DNA from: Metridium senile
Taxonomy: Eukaryota; Cnidaria; Anthozoa; Actiniaria; Metridiidae
Length of the DNA stretch: 64,000 bases
NCBI GenBank assembly: GCA_949775045.1
Contig: OX459103.1
Span: forward strand, 16,297,307 to 16,361,306
Direction: 5' to 3'
Part shown: positions 11,895 to 21,866 of the stretch, one piece after another
How the letters are laid out: each line of letters opens with the position of its first letter
Position numbering within the stretch: the stretch's first letter is position 1
Notes under the pieces: generated by a model
What the model was told of the DNA's origin: nothing
The model's database searches: none
Seen by the model: only the letters and a program-made list of their open reading frames with translations
Position numbers and translations under genes: made by a program

Positions 11895-11951
11895 AAGGTT
11901 GAACATTTACGACTTGTGTCATTTGTGTATTACCCTTTCTCAAGTGTAGAC

Positions 11952-12161
11952 ATGGGATGTTTAAGGTCAATTCCTAATATCAAACTTCAAGATATCTTGC
12001 GTAAAATTCGCTGTGTTCTTGCATGTTGCGGGGGAAAAGTAGTTATTCAAAATTCTCAAATTGATGGAGAAACTGCTGGAAAAACTGTATTACACAATCA
12101 AAGAAGGAGGAAGCCTAGCAAGTTTAGATGCCTTATACCATGCTGCCAAAAAGAAGAATAG
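11952..12161 (+). CDS. Candidate 69-aa ORF with MGC N-terminus overlapping integrase
   Basis: An ORF from the ATG at 11952 begins MGCLRSIPN, which has the form of an N-myristoylation/palmitoylation signal, and carries further cysteines (CVLACCGG). It overlaps the integrase start in a different frame by about 98 nt. It may be chance or a small overlapping gene. Confidence 0.2.
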   Translation: MGCLRSIPNIKLQDILRKIRCVLACCGGKVVIQNSQIDGETAGKTVLHNQRRRKPSKFRCLIPCCQKEE

Positions 12162-13131
12162 AAAAATTACCAAGAAACAGGTCCAAGAATGGCTAAGAGC
12201 TCAGCGTGTTTACTCTCTTCACCGACCAGTAGTCAAACATTTCCGGAGAAATCGAGTTTTTGCTAAATCCATAGATTCGTTGTGGGAACTAGATTTGATT
12301 GATTTACAATCACTCAAGAAATACAATAGCAATTACAAGTATCTTGTTACCTGTATTGATGTTCTATCCAAATATGCCTGGGTGCTAGCGCTGAAAGATA
12401 AGTCAGCCGACTCCCTACTAGAAGCATTTAAACAAATTTTGAAGAAATCAAGTCGAAAACCAGAAAAGATTCACACTGACCGTGGTAGTGAATTTATTAA
12501 TAGAAAATTCCAAGCATTCTTAAAGCAACAAAAGATTGGATTTTATCACACGTTTAACGAGACGAAAGCTAGCGTCGTAGAACGTTTTAACCGAACACTC
12601 AAGCAACGTATGTATCGATATTTCACCTGGAAGGGGACACTGAAATATATTAACATTTTACAAGAACTTGTAGAATCTTACAATAACTCTTACCATCGAA
12701 GCATCAAGAGAACTCCTGCAGCAGTCAGTGCCAATAACGAAAAAGATGTGTGGCTTACACTGTATGCCAACGAGCCCCCAAGGCAAGGTTACACCTTTAA
12801 AGTTGGAGATCCCGTACGTATTTCAAAGCTGAAAAAACTATTCGACAAGGGATATTTACCGAATTGGAGTGAAGAAATATTCACTATTTCCAAACGTATT
12901 CCACGTAATCCTCCTGTCTACAAGATAAAGGAGTTTGATGGGGATGAATTAGAAGGAACATTTTACGAGCAGGAATTACAACGTGTGCAGATCAAAGGAG
13001 AAGAACAAGTGTACAAGATAGAAAAAATAATAAAAACACGCAAACGCGGTAGAAATGTAGAATACTTTGTTAAATGGCTAGGTTATCCTGACAAATACAA
13101 CTCGTGGGTGCATAAAAGGGATATGGAATAG
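12064..13131 (+). CDS. Polinton integrase (DDE, C-terminal chromodomain), 355 aa
   Basis: This retroviral-type integrase would insert the element and generate the 6-bp duplication. The ATG at 12064 gives the family's usual N-terminus (MEKLLEKLYY). The catalytic core shows WELDLIDL (Asp about 77), IHTDRGSEF (Asp about 139) and VVERFNRTLK (Glu about 173), the expected DDE triad. A C-terminal chromodomain runs from about residue 317, with EYFVKWLGYP and NSWV, and would target methylated histone tails. The N-terminal zinc-binding HHCC domain typical of retroviruses is not evident. The ORF is intact, with AATAAA at 13166-13171. Confidence 0.95.
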   Translation: MEKLLEKLYYTIKEGGSLASLDALYHAAKKKNRKITKKQVQEWLRAQRVYSLHRPVVKHFRRNRVFAKSIDSLWELDLIDLQSLKKYNSNYKYLVTCIDVLSKYAWVLALKDKSADSLLEAFKQILKKSSRKPEKIHTDRGSEFINRKFQAFLKQQKIGFYHTFNETKASVVERFNRTLKQRMYRYFTWKGTLKYINILQELVESYNNSYHRSIKRTPAAVSANNEKDVWLTLYANEPPRQGYTFKVGDPVRISKLKKLFDKGYLPNWSEEIFTISKRIPRNPPVYKIKEFDGDELEGTFYEQELQRVQIKGEEQVYKIEKIIKTRKRGRNVEYFVKWLGYPDKYNSWVHKRDME

Positions 13132-13165
13132 ATCTCATAATTCAAGTTGTCAAAAGCTTTAATTG

Positions 13166-13171
13166 AATAAA
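13166..13171 (+). terminator. Polyadenylation signal after integrase
   Basis: AATAAA lies 35 nt after the integrase stop and 54 nt before the next start codon, separating the integrase mRNA from the capsid gene cluster. Confidence 0.5.
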
Positions 13172-13225
13172 AAGTACTCATAAGAGTCAAGCGTTGTCTA
13201 TTTCGTCATTTGAATTCAATCAGTC

Positions 13226-13981
13226 ATGGAGAGCACACAATTTTATGTATGGTTACCTTCTAACAGTAGCATAGATGTATTTCCATCCAATTCCCTAGCA
13301 GAATTTCGAGTGCATCTCCCACAATCCATTCAATTAACCGGAGATTGGGAAGTGGCATTGACAGAAATCCAGTATCCACATAGTTGGAATAATGTCAGAG
13401 AAATCCACTTGCAAAATCATTTTTACGTGGGAAAACTAGATGAAATGCCAACCGTTTGCACGTTACCCGCAGGCCACTATTCTTCATTAAAGTCAATAAT
13501 TGACAAACTGAATGGTATTATCAAAGCGACTAAATTTAAAGATAAAGTGGAATTTTCGTATGAAGAACTCAACCGGAAAGTTACAGCTCATGTGGAGAAA
13601 GGATACAGAGTATTTTGTGGACACATTAAAACTATGTTGGGGTTTAACACAGAAGATTATATTACAAAAACTACTACTGCTGAGCATGAAGCTGACTTGG
13701 ATTTGGAATTTCACAGCCTCTACATTTACTGCGATGTGGTGCAACCACAAGTAGTGGGAGATACTCAAGTGCCTCTGATTCGAATTATACCTGTAGAAGG
13801 AAAGGATGGTGAACGTGTTAGCAAAGCGTTTCTAAGCCCGCAATACCTACCAGTCAGTAGAAAGCAATTTGAAACGATTGAAGTCAATATAAGGCAAGAC
13901 ACTGGCACAAAAGTGCCATTTGAAACTGGTCGTGTGTTGGTAACGCTCCATTTCAGAAGAGCGAGTCCATTTTTCAATTAA
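13226..13981 (+). CDS. Polinton minor capsid (penton-like, PX) protein, 251 aa
   Basis: The N-terminal pattern VWLPSNSSIDVFPSNSLAEF followed by LTGDWEVALTEIQYPHSW is characteristic of the Polinton PX protein, for which a single jelly-roll penton fold is established. It would form the capsid vertices. It is the first of four ORFs packed head to tail; its TAA at 13979-13981 is 2 nt before the next ATG. No frameshift or stop is seen. The assignment rests on recalled family motifs, not on a structure search. Confidence 0.8.
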   Translation: MESTQFYVWLPSNSSIDVFPSNSLAEFRVHLPQSIQLTGDWEVALTEIQYPHSWNNVREIHLQNHFYVGKLDEMPTVCTLPAGHYSSLKSIIDKLNGIIKATKFKDKVEFSYEELNRKVTAHVEKGYRVFCGHIKTMLGFNTEDYITKTTTAEHEADLDLEFHSLYIYCDVVQPQVVGDTQVPLIRIIPVEGKDGERVSKAFLSPQYLPVSRKQFETIEVNIRQDTGTKVPFETGRVLVTLHFRRASPFFN

Positions 13982-13983
13982 AC

Positions 13984-14427
13984 ATGCCTCATTTAAAGAG
14001 TGAATTTTACAAGAGCTACTACCTTAATCAAGCAAAACAACGAGGCGGTAGCTTGCCGGCTTTTCACGGAGCACCAGTTCAACATGGTTATGGTTTAGGC
14101 TCTATGCTGAGAGGCCTGTTCCGTTGGGCTATGCCCCACGTGACCGCTGGAGCTAAATCCCTTGGTCGTCAGGCCTTGAAAGGAGGTCTCGGTGTAGCTC
14201 AAGATGTCATGGATGGTCAAAATGTAAGCGAGTCTTTAAAGAACAGAGCGGGCAAAGCCGGTCGAGCATTTGTAAAGGATATGGCATCCCAGAAACCTGA
14301 AGGAGCTCAAACTGGTAGAGGGAAAAAGAGTACAAAAAGGAAGAACCAACCTAAACCAACCATTCAACGTCAAGCAAAGAAGCAGAGAACATCATCAGCT
14401 AAGAAGCAGAACTTTAACTTTTTCTAA
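13984..14427 (+). CDS. Small basic pVI/pX-like virion protein, 147 aa
   Basis: The protein has a GGSLPAFHGAPVQHGYGLGS segment near residue 20, then an amphipathic helix region (LRGLFRWAMPHV ... SLGRQALKGG), then a highly basic tail rich in KK and RK ending NFNFF. This arrangement resembles the adenovirus pVI/pX-like proteins described from Polintons and adintoviruses, which link the capsid to DNA and can disturb membranes. Function here is inferred from composition and position between the two capsid genes. Its stop abuts the next start (TAAATG). Confidence 0.65.
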   Translation: MPHLKSEFYKSYYLNQAKQRGGSLPAFHGAPVQHGYGLGSMLRGLFRWAMPHVTAGAKSLGRQALKGGLGVAQDVMDGQNVSESLKNRAGKAGRAFVKDMASQKPEGAQTGRGKKSTKRKNQPKPTIQRQAKKQRTSSAKKQNFNFF

Positions 14428-15744
14428 ATGGCTCAATCAAGATTTCACGAGTGTAGCAAATCAGAACTTGATCTTTTTGCCGTACCTAGTGTTCAAACGA
14501 ATATTGAGAAGGGGCAGTGGGTAGAATATTTTCCTGTATCTAACATCACCGACTCAGGCCCTATTGAATTCAATATATCAGGAAGTGGAGAAGAATATAC
14601 GGATCTAAGACAGGCGTGGATCTTCGTCAAAGCCAAAATCACTAAAGCAGATGGAAGCAACATCGATTCTTCTACCGATAAAGTTGGACCAGTGAACCTT
14701 TTTCTACAGTCACTTTTCAGTCAAGTTGATATCAGCCTGAACGAAAAAGTGATCTCTGATTCTACCAATACCAACCCCTATCGAGCCATGGTTAGTACTT
14801 TATTGACTTATGGTCCAGATGCCAAGAAATCTCAACTCACTGCTGAACTATTTTACAAAGATACGGCTGGAAAGATGGATGTGGCGGATCCTGTTGCAAC
14901 CAGTCATAATAGTGGTCTAAATACTCGATACAAGTTTACCAAGGATAGTGCTACAGTGGAGATGTTAGGCCCTATACACTCAGATCTATTCTATCAAGAT
15001 CGCCTGTTGCTGAATGGAGTTAGTATGCGTATTCGAATGAATCGAAGTAAAAATGCCTTTTGCCTGCTATCTGCAGTTGATGGAGCCAATTACAAAGTGG
15101 TCATTTCCCATGCCAGTCTGTTTATACGAAAGGTGAAAGTAACCTCTGATGCGTTCCTTGGCCATGCAGCAGCTCTAGAGCATTCACCAGCTCTGTACCC
15201 CATACGAAGGGTTGAGTGTAAAGTACTTTCTATCCCTACTGGAAACATGTCATTCACCCCTGATGATGTATTCTTAGGGCAGATTCCTAAAAGAATTGTT
15301 CTTGGTCTGGTCGAAAACGCAGCCTTCAACGGAGCCTATAACAAGAACCCCTTCAATTTTAAACACTTTAAAGCCAATGAAGTCGGGATTTACGTAAATG
15401 GAGAAGCTCAACCTATCAAAGCTCTGAAGTTGAACTTTGACAGTAATCAATATCTCATGGGTTATATGAGTCTGTTTTCGGGCACAGGAACTCTCTATCA
15501 CAACCAAGGAAATGAAATCACCAGGCAAGACTACCCCCAGGGTTACACACTCTACGCCTTTGATTTAAGTCCAGATTTATCATCTGGTCCTCACATTTCT
15601 CCTATAAAACAGGGAAATCTACGCATTGGTATTCAGTTTGCCGAAGGTCTTAAAGCTACTGTGAACTGCATCATCTACGCAGAATTTGATTCTATGATTG
15701 AGATTGACTCCAATAGAAACGTAGCTTACAACTGGAGTGGCTAG
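14428..15744 (+). CDS. Polinton major capsid protein (hexon-like, PY), 438 aa
   Basis: The protein shows the conserved N-terminal motif LDLFAVPSVQTNIEKGQW and the segment GPVNLFLQSLFSQVDISLNE ... TNTNPYRA, followed by LTAELFYKDTAG. These are typical of the widespread invertebrate Polinton protein known in databases as F54H12.2-like, interpreted as the double-jelly-roll major capsid protein. The ORF is full length, uninterrupted, and shares its stop/start junctions with its neighbours (TAAATG upstream, TAGATG downstream). Confidence 0.75.
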   Translation: MAQSRFHECSKSELDLFAVPSVQTNIEKGQWVEYFPVSNITDSGPIEFNISGSGEEYTDLRQAWIFVKAKITKADGSNIDSSTDKVGPVNLFLQSLFSQVDISLNEKVISDSTNTNPYRAMVSTLLTYGPDAKKSQLTAELFYKDTAGKMDVADPVATSHNSGLNTRYKFTKDSATVEMLGPIHSDLFYQDRLLLNGVSMRIRMNRSKNAFCLLSAVDGANYKVVISHASLFIRKVKVTSDAFLGHAAALEHSPALYPIRRVECKVLSIPTGNMSFTPDDVFLGQIPKRIVLGLVENAAFNGAYNKNPFNFKHFKANEVGIYVNGEAQPIKALKLNFDSNQYLMGYMSLFSGTGTLYHNQGNEITRQDYPQGYTLYAFDLSPDLSSGPHISPIKQGNLRIGIQFAEGLKATVNCIIYAEFDSMIEIDSNRNVAYNWSG

Positions 15745-16266
15745 ATGAATACTAGGCAAATAACTGCTGTTTTACAAGCAGACCCGTTGACAAGATCACA
15801 ATTTCAAGGTGTGTTCCCTTCAGACTCACTACCTAACCAAATCCAACGCTATCCAGCCGCTTTGGTAGCTAATGTGGACCCTAAAGGAGAACCAGGCTCT
15901 CACTGGTGTGCCTTTTATTTTACTCAAGATCAAAAAGGGGAATTCTTTGACTCCTATGGACTCAAACCAGACGACTACAGCCAAGCGTTTCAAGATTTTA
16001 TAACTAAAAACAGTGTAGACTGGATATACAACCAGCGAGACTTGCAAAGTTTAGATTCTAACGTGTGTGGACACTATTGTTTGTATTATTTACTCAATCG
16101 TTGTAGAAATATTTCCATGAAAGCTATTGTAGATCGTTTTAGTCCAAGTAAGAAAATAAACGATAAATTTGTGTATCGCTTTATTGTCAAACATTTTAGT
16201 CATATTTATCATTATATAAAAAACCATGTAACCCATCAAATTTCAAGAAAAATAAAACAAAAATAG
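15745..16266 (+). CDS. Adenain-like (C5/ULP-type) maturation protease, 173 aa
   Basis: This cysteine protease would process capsid precursors. The catalytic order of adenovirus protease is visible: His53 in GSHWCAFYF, Asp69 in FFDSYG, Gln101 in LQSLDS and Cys108 in NVCGHYC, with the expected seven-residue Gln-Cys spacing. The C-terminal tail is basic. The ATG directly follows the capsid stop (TAGATG). AATAAA at 16251-16256 lies just inside the end of the ORF, so the capsid-cluster transcript probably ends shortly after the stop. Confidence 0.88.
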   Translation: MNTRQITAVLQADPLTRSQFQGVFPSDSLPNQIQRYPAALVANVDPKGEPGSHWCAFYFTQDQKGEFFDSYGLKPDDYSQAFQDFITKNSVDWIYNQRDLQSLDSNVCGHYCLYYLLNRCRNISMKAIVDRFSPSKKINDKFVYRFIVKHFSHIYHYIKNHVTHQISRKIKQK

Positions 16267-16289
16267 ACACTTAAACGTTTAAAATGCTG

Positions 16290-16295
16290 TTTATT
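16290..16295 (-). terminator. Polyadenylation signal of the polymerase fusion gene
   Basis: On the minus strand AATAAA lies 22 nt past the stop codon of the fusion gene. The protease and polymerase transcripts therefore converge within about 50 bp. Confidence 0.5.
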
Positions 16296-16316
16296 GGTTT
16301 CATCAATACAAAACAA

Positions 16317-19300
16317 TTAAGGTTGATAAGTGAGCCAACGCTTTGGGAGTTGTTTGGACCTTACACTTCTAATACTTCCAGGTGTCTCATCTGAAAGAGG
16401 AACGGGTGGTAGCTTACGATACAAATTACGTCTTGGAGTCGGAACTTGAGGAGGATCTGTGGGAGGAGGGGTGGGAAACAGTACACTTGGATCGTCTTGG
16501 TCTCCAACTCGTGATTTGAATTCTCGCAATGCTCCTCTTCTACGCTCATTTCTAACCAAATCTTCGGGGGCATTCATCTTTGCAAGACCCCTTGCAAATA
16601 CTTGCCACCCTATTGGATCCACTCCTTTGCGTTCTCTCATGAAATCTCCTACGAGATCCACAATATGAGAGCCAGGAAGAGGCCGGTCCTCAAATAGCAA
16701 CTGTCCACGACTATCCCATTTCAGGATTTCAGGATTTTCCTTAATTTTTTCAATGAGCAGCTTGCCTCGATCTTTAAGAGTTTTGGGTAAAGCACTGACA
16801 ATATCACGCTCTATCTTATCCTGTACTTCCTGTCTTGGTACTGGTACTGGTTGCGATTGATTTCCCAATTCCGGCTCTTGCTTGTCTTGATGTTGTATTG
16901 GATGAGTTTCAAACTTTATTTTCATAGGTTCATCTCTTCTTTGCTTGTAATACGTAAGATAGTTTTGAAGTGTTTGACTGTAACGCCTCGCTTTTTCTTC
17001 CTCTGATAGCTCTCTGCTATTCAAAAGATCCTCCATTTGATGATCCAATCTCTTGAGCTTTGATGTAAGCGGGGCAGTTTGGATTTTATCTCGCTGTTTT
17101 AACCGTTCTAACGTCTGCTCAGGAACCAGGAGAGGGTACTCTAAATCAACCTCCAAGATATATCCCTTAGTACCATCGGTGGGAAGGGTCATGAGGTCTT
17201 CCTGTAGTTCTTCTATTTCTCCATCAGCCAACCACCCGAAGTTGTTGACTGGCAGAGCCTGGGACATGGCCCAACCATAGAGATTGTTTGCGTCTAGATA
17301 CATAATGAAACTATTGTTTCTAGAAGGATCATAACTAGGAAGGTAAGGGTTGTTTGCTTTGGCAAACCTATGTGTGATCATAGAAATACCGCCGCGCAAC
17401 CCTTCCTCTACAAATAAATGCATATCTGGGTCAGTCAGCAATTGCAACTCGACCCCAGTCATTTTTAAGCAAGCCGACCACGACAACCCGGGAGACGTAT
17501 AAAAATGGCCTGGATCGAGTTCGTAATACTCGAAACAAATGTTGCGGAAATTCTCAAACACATCGGCTAGTAAGAGAACATCAGACATTAAATACAAGTC
17601 GTGATAATCACCCATATGACGACAGTGAAAGGTCTGAAAAACCCGTTGCGCATGTTCGTAGTCTTGATCACTAATCCCGTCTTCTTTAAGAGTACTGTAA
17701 AAATGATCGATGGATGGCAACTCGAGTTCTTCAAACCTTTCAAAACTGTCCATGTACTCATAGGGGTATACACCTTTACGTAGTAATAAAGAAACCTTGT
17801 CGCTATCTATATTACGAGCTAATATTGGAAATTTATCTTCGCCTTCCTTATTCAAATTATCGACAAGTTTCTCCAAAGAACTATTTAAGAATTGAAGCGA
17901 GTCAATGAAGACTAAGTTTCCGACAGTAAAGGAAATGTACTTTTCAGTATTGTTTGGAATGCAATTAATCTTTTCAGATTTTAATTTACCGAGCCCCTGC
18001 ATAATCAAATGACTATCATACCCGCGAAGGTTGTGCAAGACCACGGGGATTTTCCCAGTAAACTTGTAATTGAGGTTACACTCGTTATGGCTCGGTCCAC
18101 GATACAATCCCGTCAAGTGATCATGATCTCGCACACGATCCGCGCCTAGAGGATCCCCACAGATATGACAATCATTTGCTATCAGAAATTCTAATTCTTC
18201 ATCTTCAGAGATGACCATGGGTACAATGGTTTTCAAAATTTGCGAAATACGTCGCTCTTCTTGTAGTAAATAATTTAAAAACATGTCTGCACAATCCCTC
18301 CCCCGATACACCACTGGAGGTTTGTTATACTCCTCAACCGTGGAGATGATCGTATAACAGAACCCACAAGGTTCATGGTGTTGAGTTTTCTGTGTCCCAC
18401 TGGTGTTTTCCATCAAAGGGGTGCTTTCGCATTGGACGAGAATTGACTCAAAATCCGCATAGATAATAAACGGTACTTTGAGCTGCTTTTGCACCTCTTT
18501 GAAGGATAGAGTCGCATGGTCTTCGTCCGGCATTCTGATCTTTTGGGGACCATGACGACTACAGTGAGGTTCATGATCATCCAAAAGGTCCGGTCGGACA
18601 AAGCCATGCAGACAATACACACAGTAGTACATCCTATGCGCATGACTAGTCCTACTATCTATCAACCTGGCTAAATTTCTTATAAGACAATAGTGTCTTT
18701 GACTATCTTGTGAGTACAACAGTAGATTAACGTGGAGCTCTTTTTTCTCTTTAGTGATTCGGAGAGGAAAGAGTTCTTGCTCTTCATACCCAAACACGTT
18801 GACACTTATAGTAGGGTTTAACTTTTCAAATTTTGGTATTTGGTCGATTTTCACAGGTAATTCAATTCCCTCTACGTTGAGCTCGTTTTCATACCTTGTG
18901 TAGTGGTTGACACGGTTAGGATGGTTTTTACCTGAGACATGATATTTCTTGGCTAGGACCGACCAAAGAAAACATTTTTGATCTTGGTTCTTGATATTGA
19001 GGATGGCCTTTTTATCATTTATCCTTTTAGGTAATGGTATATAACTGGCGCCTTTTAATGGTTCATAGGTCACCACCCCAAGCTCTAATTTCAATACCTA
19101 TAAAACAAAAATACTAACTTAAAAATTTTGTTCAACCTTATCAACTGAGAAACTCAATAAATATCACTCACCTCATCCAATCGCCAGCCAGAACCCTCTC
19201 TCTGATACTCCAGGAAGGAACTTTTCACTTTTTCCACTGCGTCGTTGTATTTTGCCTCCAAGTCGGTAGTATTTGTCGAGGTATTGCATTTACTTCTAAT

Positions 19301-21018
19301 GTGAGGCGACGACACCTGTTCTTTTCCTTCCGGACTAGATTTCACCATCTTCGTTTTTGTGCAAAGAAACCATTTTAAACCTCGACGTTTCCTTAACTCT
19401 TCTTTTAATTTTTTAAGAATGGTTTTCTTTTTACCATTGAGAGTGAGAAGAAGGTCGTATTTTTGACGCTTGTTAGGAGAATAGGTCACCATCGTAGCAT
19501 TATCTCCTAACGCGCATTCTTCATCTACCTCTCCACCACCTTCCTGGATCTATAAAAAACAGTAATTATGATCATTAATTATTTTTATTTTGTAACTTGT
19601 TACAAGTTTGAATTAATAAATAATTTACCTCTGTTGAATCATTGCCTAACAATTCTCCATCAAACTCCTTGTCCATCTCTTCAGGTGTAGTAGGCATCTA
19701 AAATGAAAAATCAGGGATTTTATTTGCTTTAAAACAAAATTAAAACAATTAATGTTCATATTCTAGTGTTTGGGATTCCTGTGTTCTGATTATTCATGAG
19801 TTACACAATACCCATAATGCTTTACGTAATGAAACTCTCTTAGTTGGGATTCCTTTGTACTACCGTCACGATTGACTGATTCTGGCCATGCCGGCTGATT
19901 GTAAACAGCTCAACGATTAAAAAATCGATCAAAAAATTATGTTTTTACCTTAGCGACTGTGATATCTTCTTCAAATCTGTGTTGTTTATCTGGTAATGGC
20001 GAGTTTGTATGCGAGTCGTCGTTAATTCGCTTGGATGAACCACCTCTACAGGTAAGATTATGCCGGCTTAGGTCATGGTTTCTTACGAACGTTTTGTGAC
20101 AATTTGGACAGGATAATTTTTCTTTATTCGTATGTCTTTCTCGCTGATGCCGTAGTAAGTTTCTTCTCTCCGTAAACGTTTTATTACATTCTGCACAATT
20201 GAACACTCTTGGATGCTATAAAAGAATAGAGAAGATTAGAAACTAATTCAAAAGTTTTACAAAAACTTTTGTTAAATTCAGTTTATAACAAAAACCTAGC
20301 CTTTCGGTACTACGAGTGCTATTTACGGATGTTATTATTAATAGCCCCAACCCTAATCAAAAAGTTTTACAAAGTTTTAACTTTAAGGTTAGTCAACTTA
20401 GGGTTTCAAGAAATAATTGATAAAACTCGCTTGCCAAAGTTCTGACTGTTAATGACTCGGTTGGTATATATTGCTTGATTCGGTTCGATAGAATGTCATG
20501 CTGGTATTCATTTTTTAATATTAATTCAATGTTGTAAACGTTAAAATCAACGTTTAGACTGATGTTAGTTGTTTCGTTGTTTAACGGTTAATAAAAACCC
20601 TTTGCTTATAACTAATTGTTTACAACTGCACTCATTCAACCGCGTAATCAGATTATACTAATTGACCGTTAATTCACAAATTACATATAATAACAAACTC
20701 CTAGCCTCTAGCTATGATATAAATTATGGATGTTATTTACGGGGATGATTGGTGTTTCATTTATCGAAATGGACATTAATCAAATATATACAATTAGTTT
20801 CAATAGTATATTTACCGGAGTAATTTCGCTTACTGCCGAAGGCCTTTCTCGTTCAGATTCAGAATTCATAGCATGAGAGTCTTGGTTGGTAGCCTAGAAT
20901 TAAAAAGCAATCAATTAGTTTTCATATAAACTTTTGGTATCTATAAACTAATATTTACCTCAGCTTCGTTTAACCACATCTCTATCAAGTCAGTTGTTTC
21001 TTTATTGTAGTTTGTCAT
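16317..21018 (-). CDS. Zinc-finger / truncated DNA polymerase B / Polinton structural-protein fusion, 6 exons, 1210 aa
   Basis: I assemble exons 20959-21018, 20816-20893, 19949-20215, 19629-19697, 19172-19549 and 16317-19097. All five introns are GT-AG and phase 0, and the joined frame is open (3,633 nt). Exon 3 carries two zinc fingers (CAECNKTF..., CPNCHKTF...). Exon 6 starts with the pfam DNA_pol_B_2-type sequence: a Cys/His cluster, Exo I YADFES (about residue 498), Exo II NLRGYDSH, Exo III YLMSDVLLLADVF, GLRGGIS, and palm motif A DANNLYGWAM (about 885). After EVDLEYP (about 937, near 17137) the polymerase stops. About 270 residues of another Polinton protein follow, with the LLVPEQTLERL start, GSHIVDLVGDFMRERK and GWQVFARGLAKMNAP. 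Motifs B and C (the YxDTDS aspartates) are absent, so synthesis activity is not expected. Confidence 0.88.
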
Positions 21019-21092
21019 CTTGAAATAGTTTGAAGAGAACCGCTAGTCGTAAGGAAGCTAGCTAAACTGAGTGATGAACCAAAATGTTTCTC

Positions 21093-21104
21093 GATTTATA
21101 TAAG
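21093..21104 (-). promoter_or_regulatory. TATA-like element upstream of the polymerase fusion gene
   Basis: The minus strand reads CTTATATAAATC about 75-85 nt upstream of the first ATG (21018), a plausible core promoter. The upstream duplicate of this segment (near 21255) has lost the match (CTTATACAAATC). Confidence 0.35.
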
Positions 21105-21412
21105 CGACCATTTCAATTCACTTTATTATTATTCGAAATCAAGAAATTTCAACTATGAACTACAACAATAGATCTGCAGGTGGTGACGCGCGAGCGCGTA
21201 TCTATAGTTCGAAAGGACTCCATAGAGTTATTTAAAGAATGATGCGATTTCGATTTGTATAAGCGATCATTCCCAATTCGCTTAATTATTATTCAAAATC
21301 AAGAAATTTCAACTGTAAACCAAACAAAAGATCTACAGGTGGTGACGCGCGAGCGCGTATCTATTGTTCGAAAGGACGCCATAGAGTTATTTAAAGAATG
21401 ATGCGATCTTTA
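21094..21412. repeat. Two tandem 160-bp repeats upstream of the polymerase fusion gene
   Basis: A unit from TATAAGCGA to AATGATGCGAT occurs twice with a period of 160 bp. Each unit contains a near-palindromic GACGCGCGAGCGCGT and a GAAAGGAC(T/G)CCATAGAG motif. Position upstream of the gene suggests a duplicated promoter or replication-related block. Confidence 0.75.
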
Positions 21413-21470
21413 ATCCCCGCGTCAGTTATTTCTTTTGTTTAACGATTATAAACAACTTCATACCCTAATA

Positions 21471-21866
21471 TTAAAATTGATAAGATGTCATGAATGTACA
21501 AGCTTTGACGTCGCTTGTACAGTTGATCACGTAGCTCAAACAATATCTAAAAGGATTAGTTAAATAATAGGCACGCGCCAAGACTGTAAACACCATTATC
21601 ATAAAAGGTACCACGTAGAATAAACTATTGAATGGCCGTCGTTCTCGTGTTCCATCAGTAAGAAATACTGATATAACACAATTTTGTTTGTTGACTTCAA
21701 TATCAAGCATTTCTTTTGTCAATGAACTAAACACAAAAGATTCGCATTTGGTGACGCGCATGTTTGTAGTTAGAAAAACCGCTATTATTAAAGGAATTTT
21801 AAAAATTACGCTTAGGAGTTTTAGATATGAAGAATTTCTTTTCTTTAGCGAAATAGGACGCCACAT
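21471..21866 (-). CDS. Unknown 131-aa membrane ORF at the right end of the Polinton
   Basis: The ORF starts inside the right TIR (ATGTGGCGTCC) and reads inward. It has two hydrophobic segments, about residues 18-33 (LLSVIFKIPLIIAVFL) and 84-98 (FYVVPFMIMVFTVLA), consistent with a small integral membrane protein. I recognise no family. Because its first codons are TIR sequence, the start may be recent. Confidence 0.4.
   Translation of the reverse strand: MWRPISLKKRNSSYLKLLSVIFKIPLIIAVFLTTNMRVTKCESFVFSSLTKEMLDIEVNKQNCVISVFLTDGTRERRPFNSLFYVVPFMIMVFTVLARAYYLTNPFRYCLSYVINCTSDVKACTFMTSYQF

Noticed and set aside
13493..13768. Minus-strand and alternative-frame ORFs inside the capsid genes
   Set aside because: They are shadows of well-supported coding frames.
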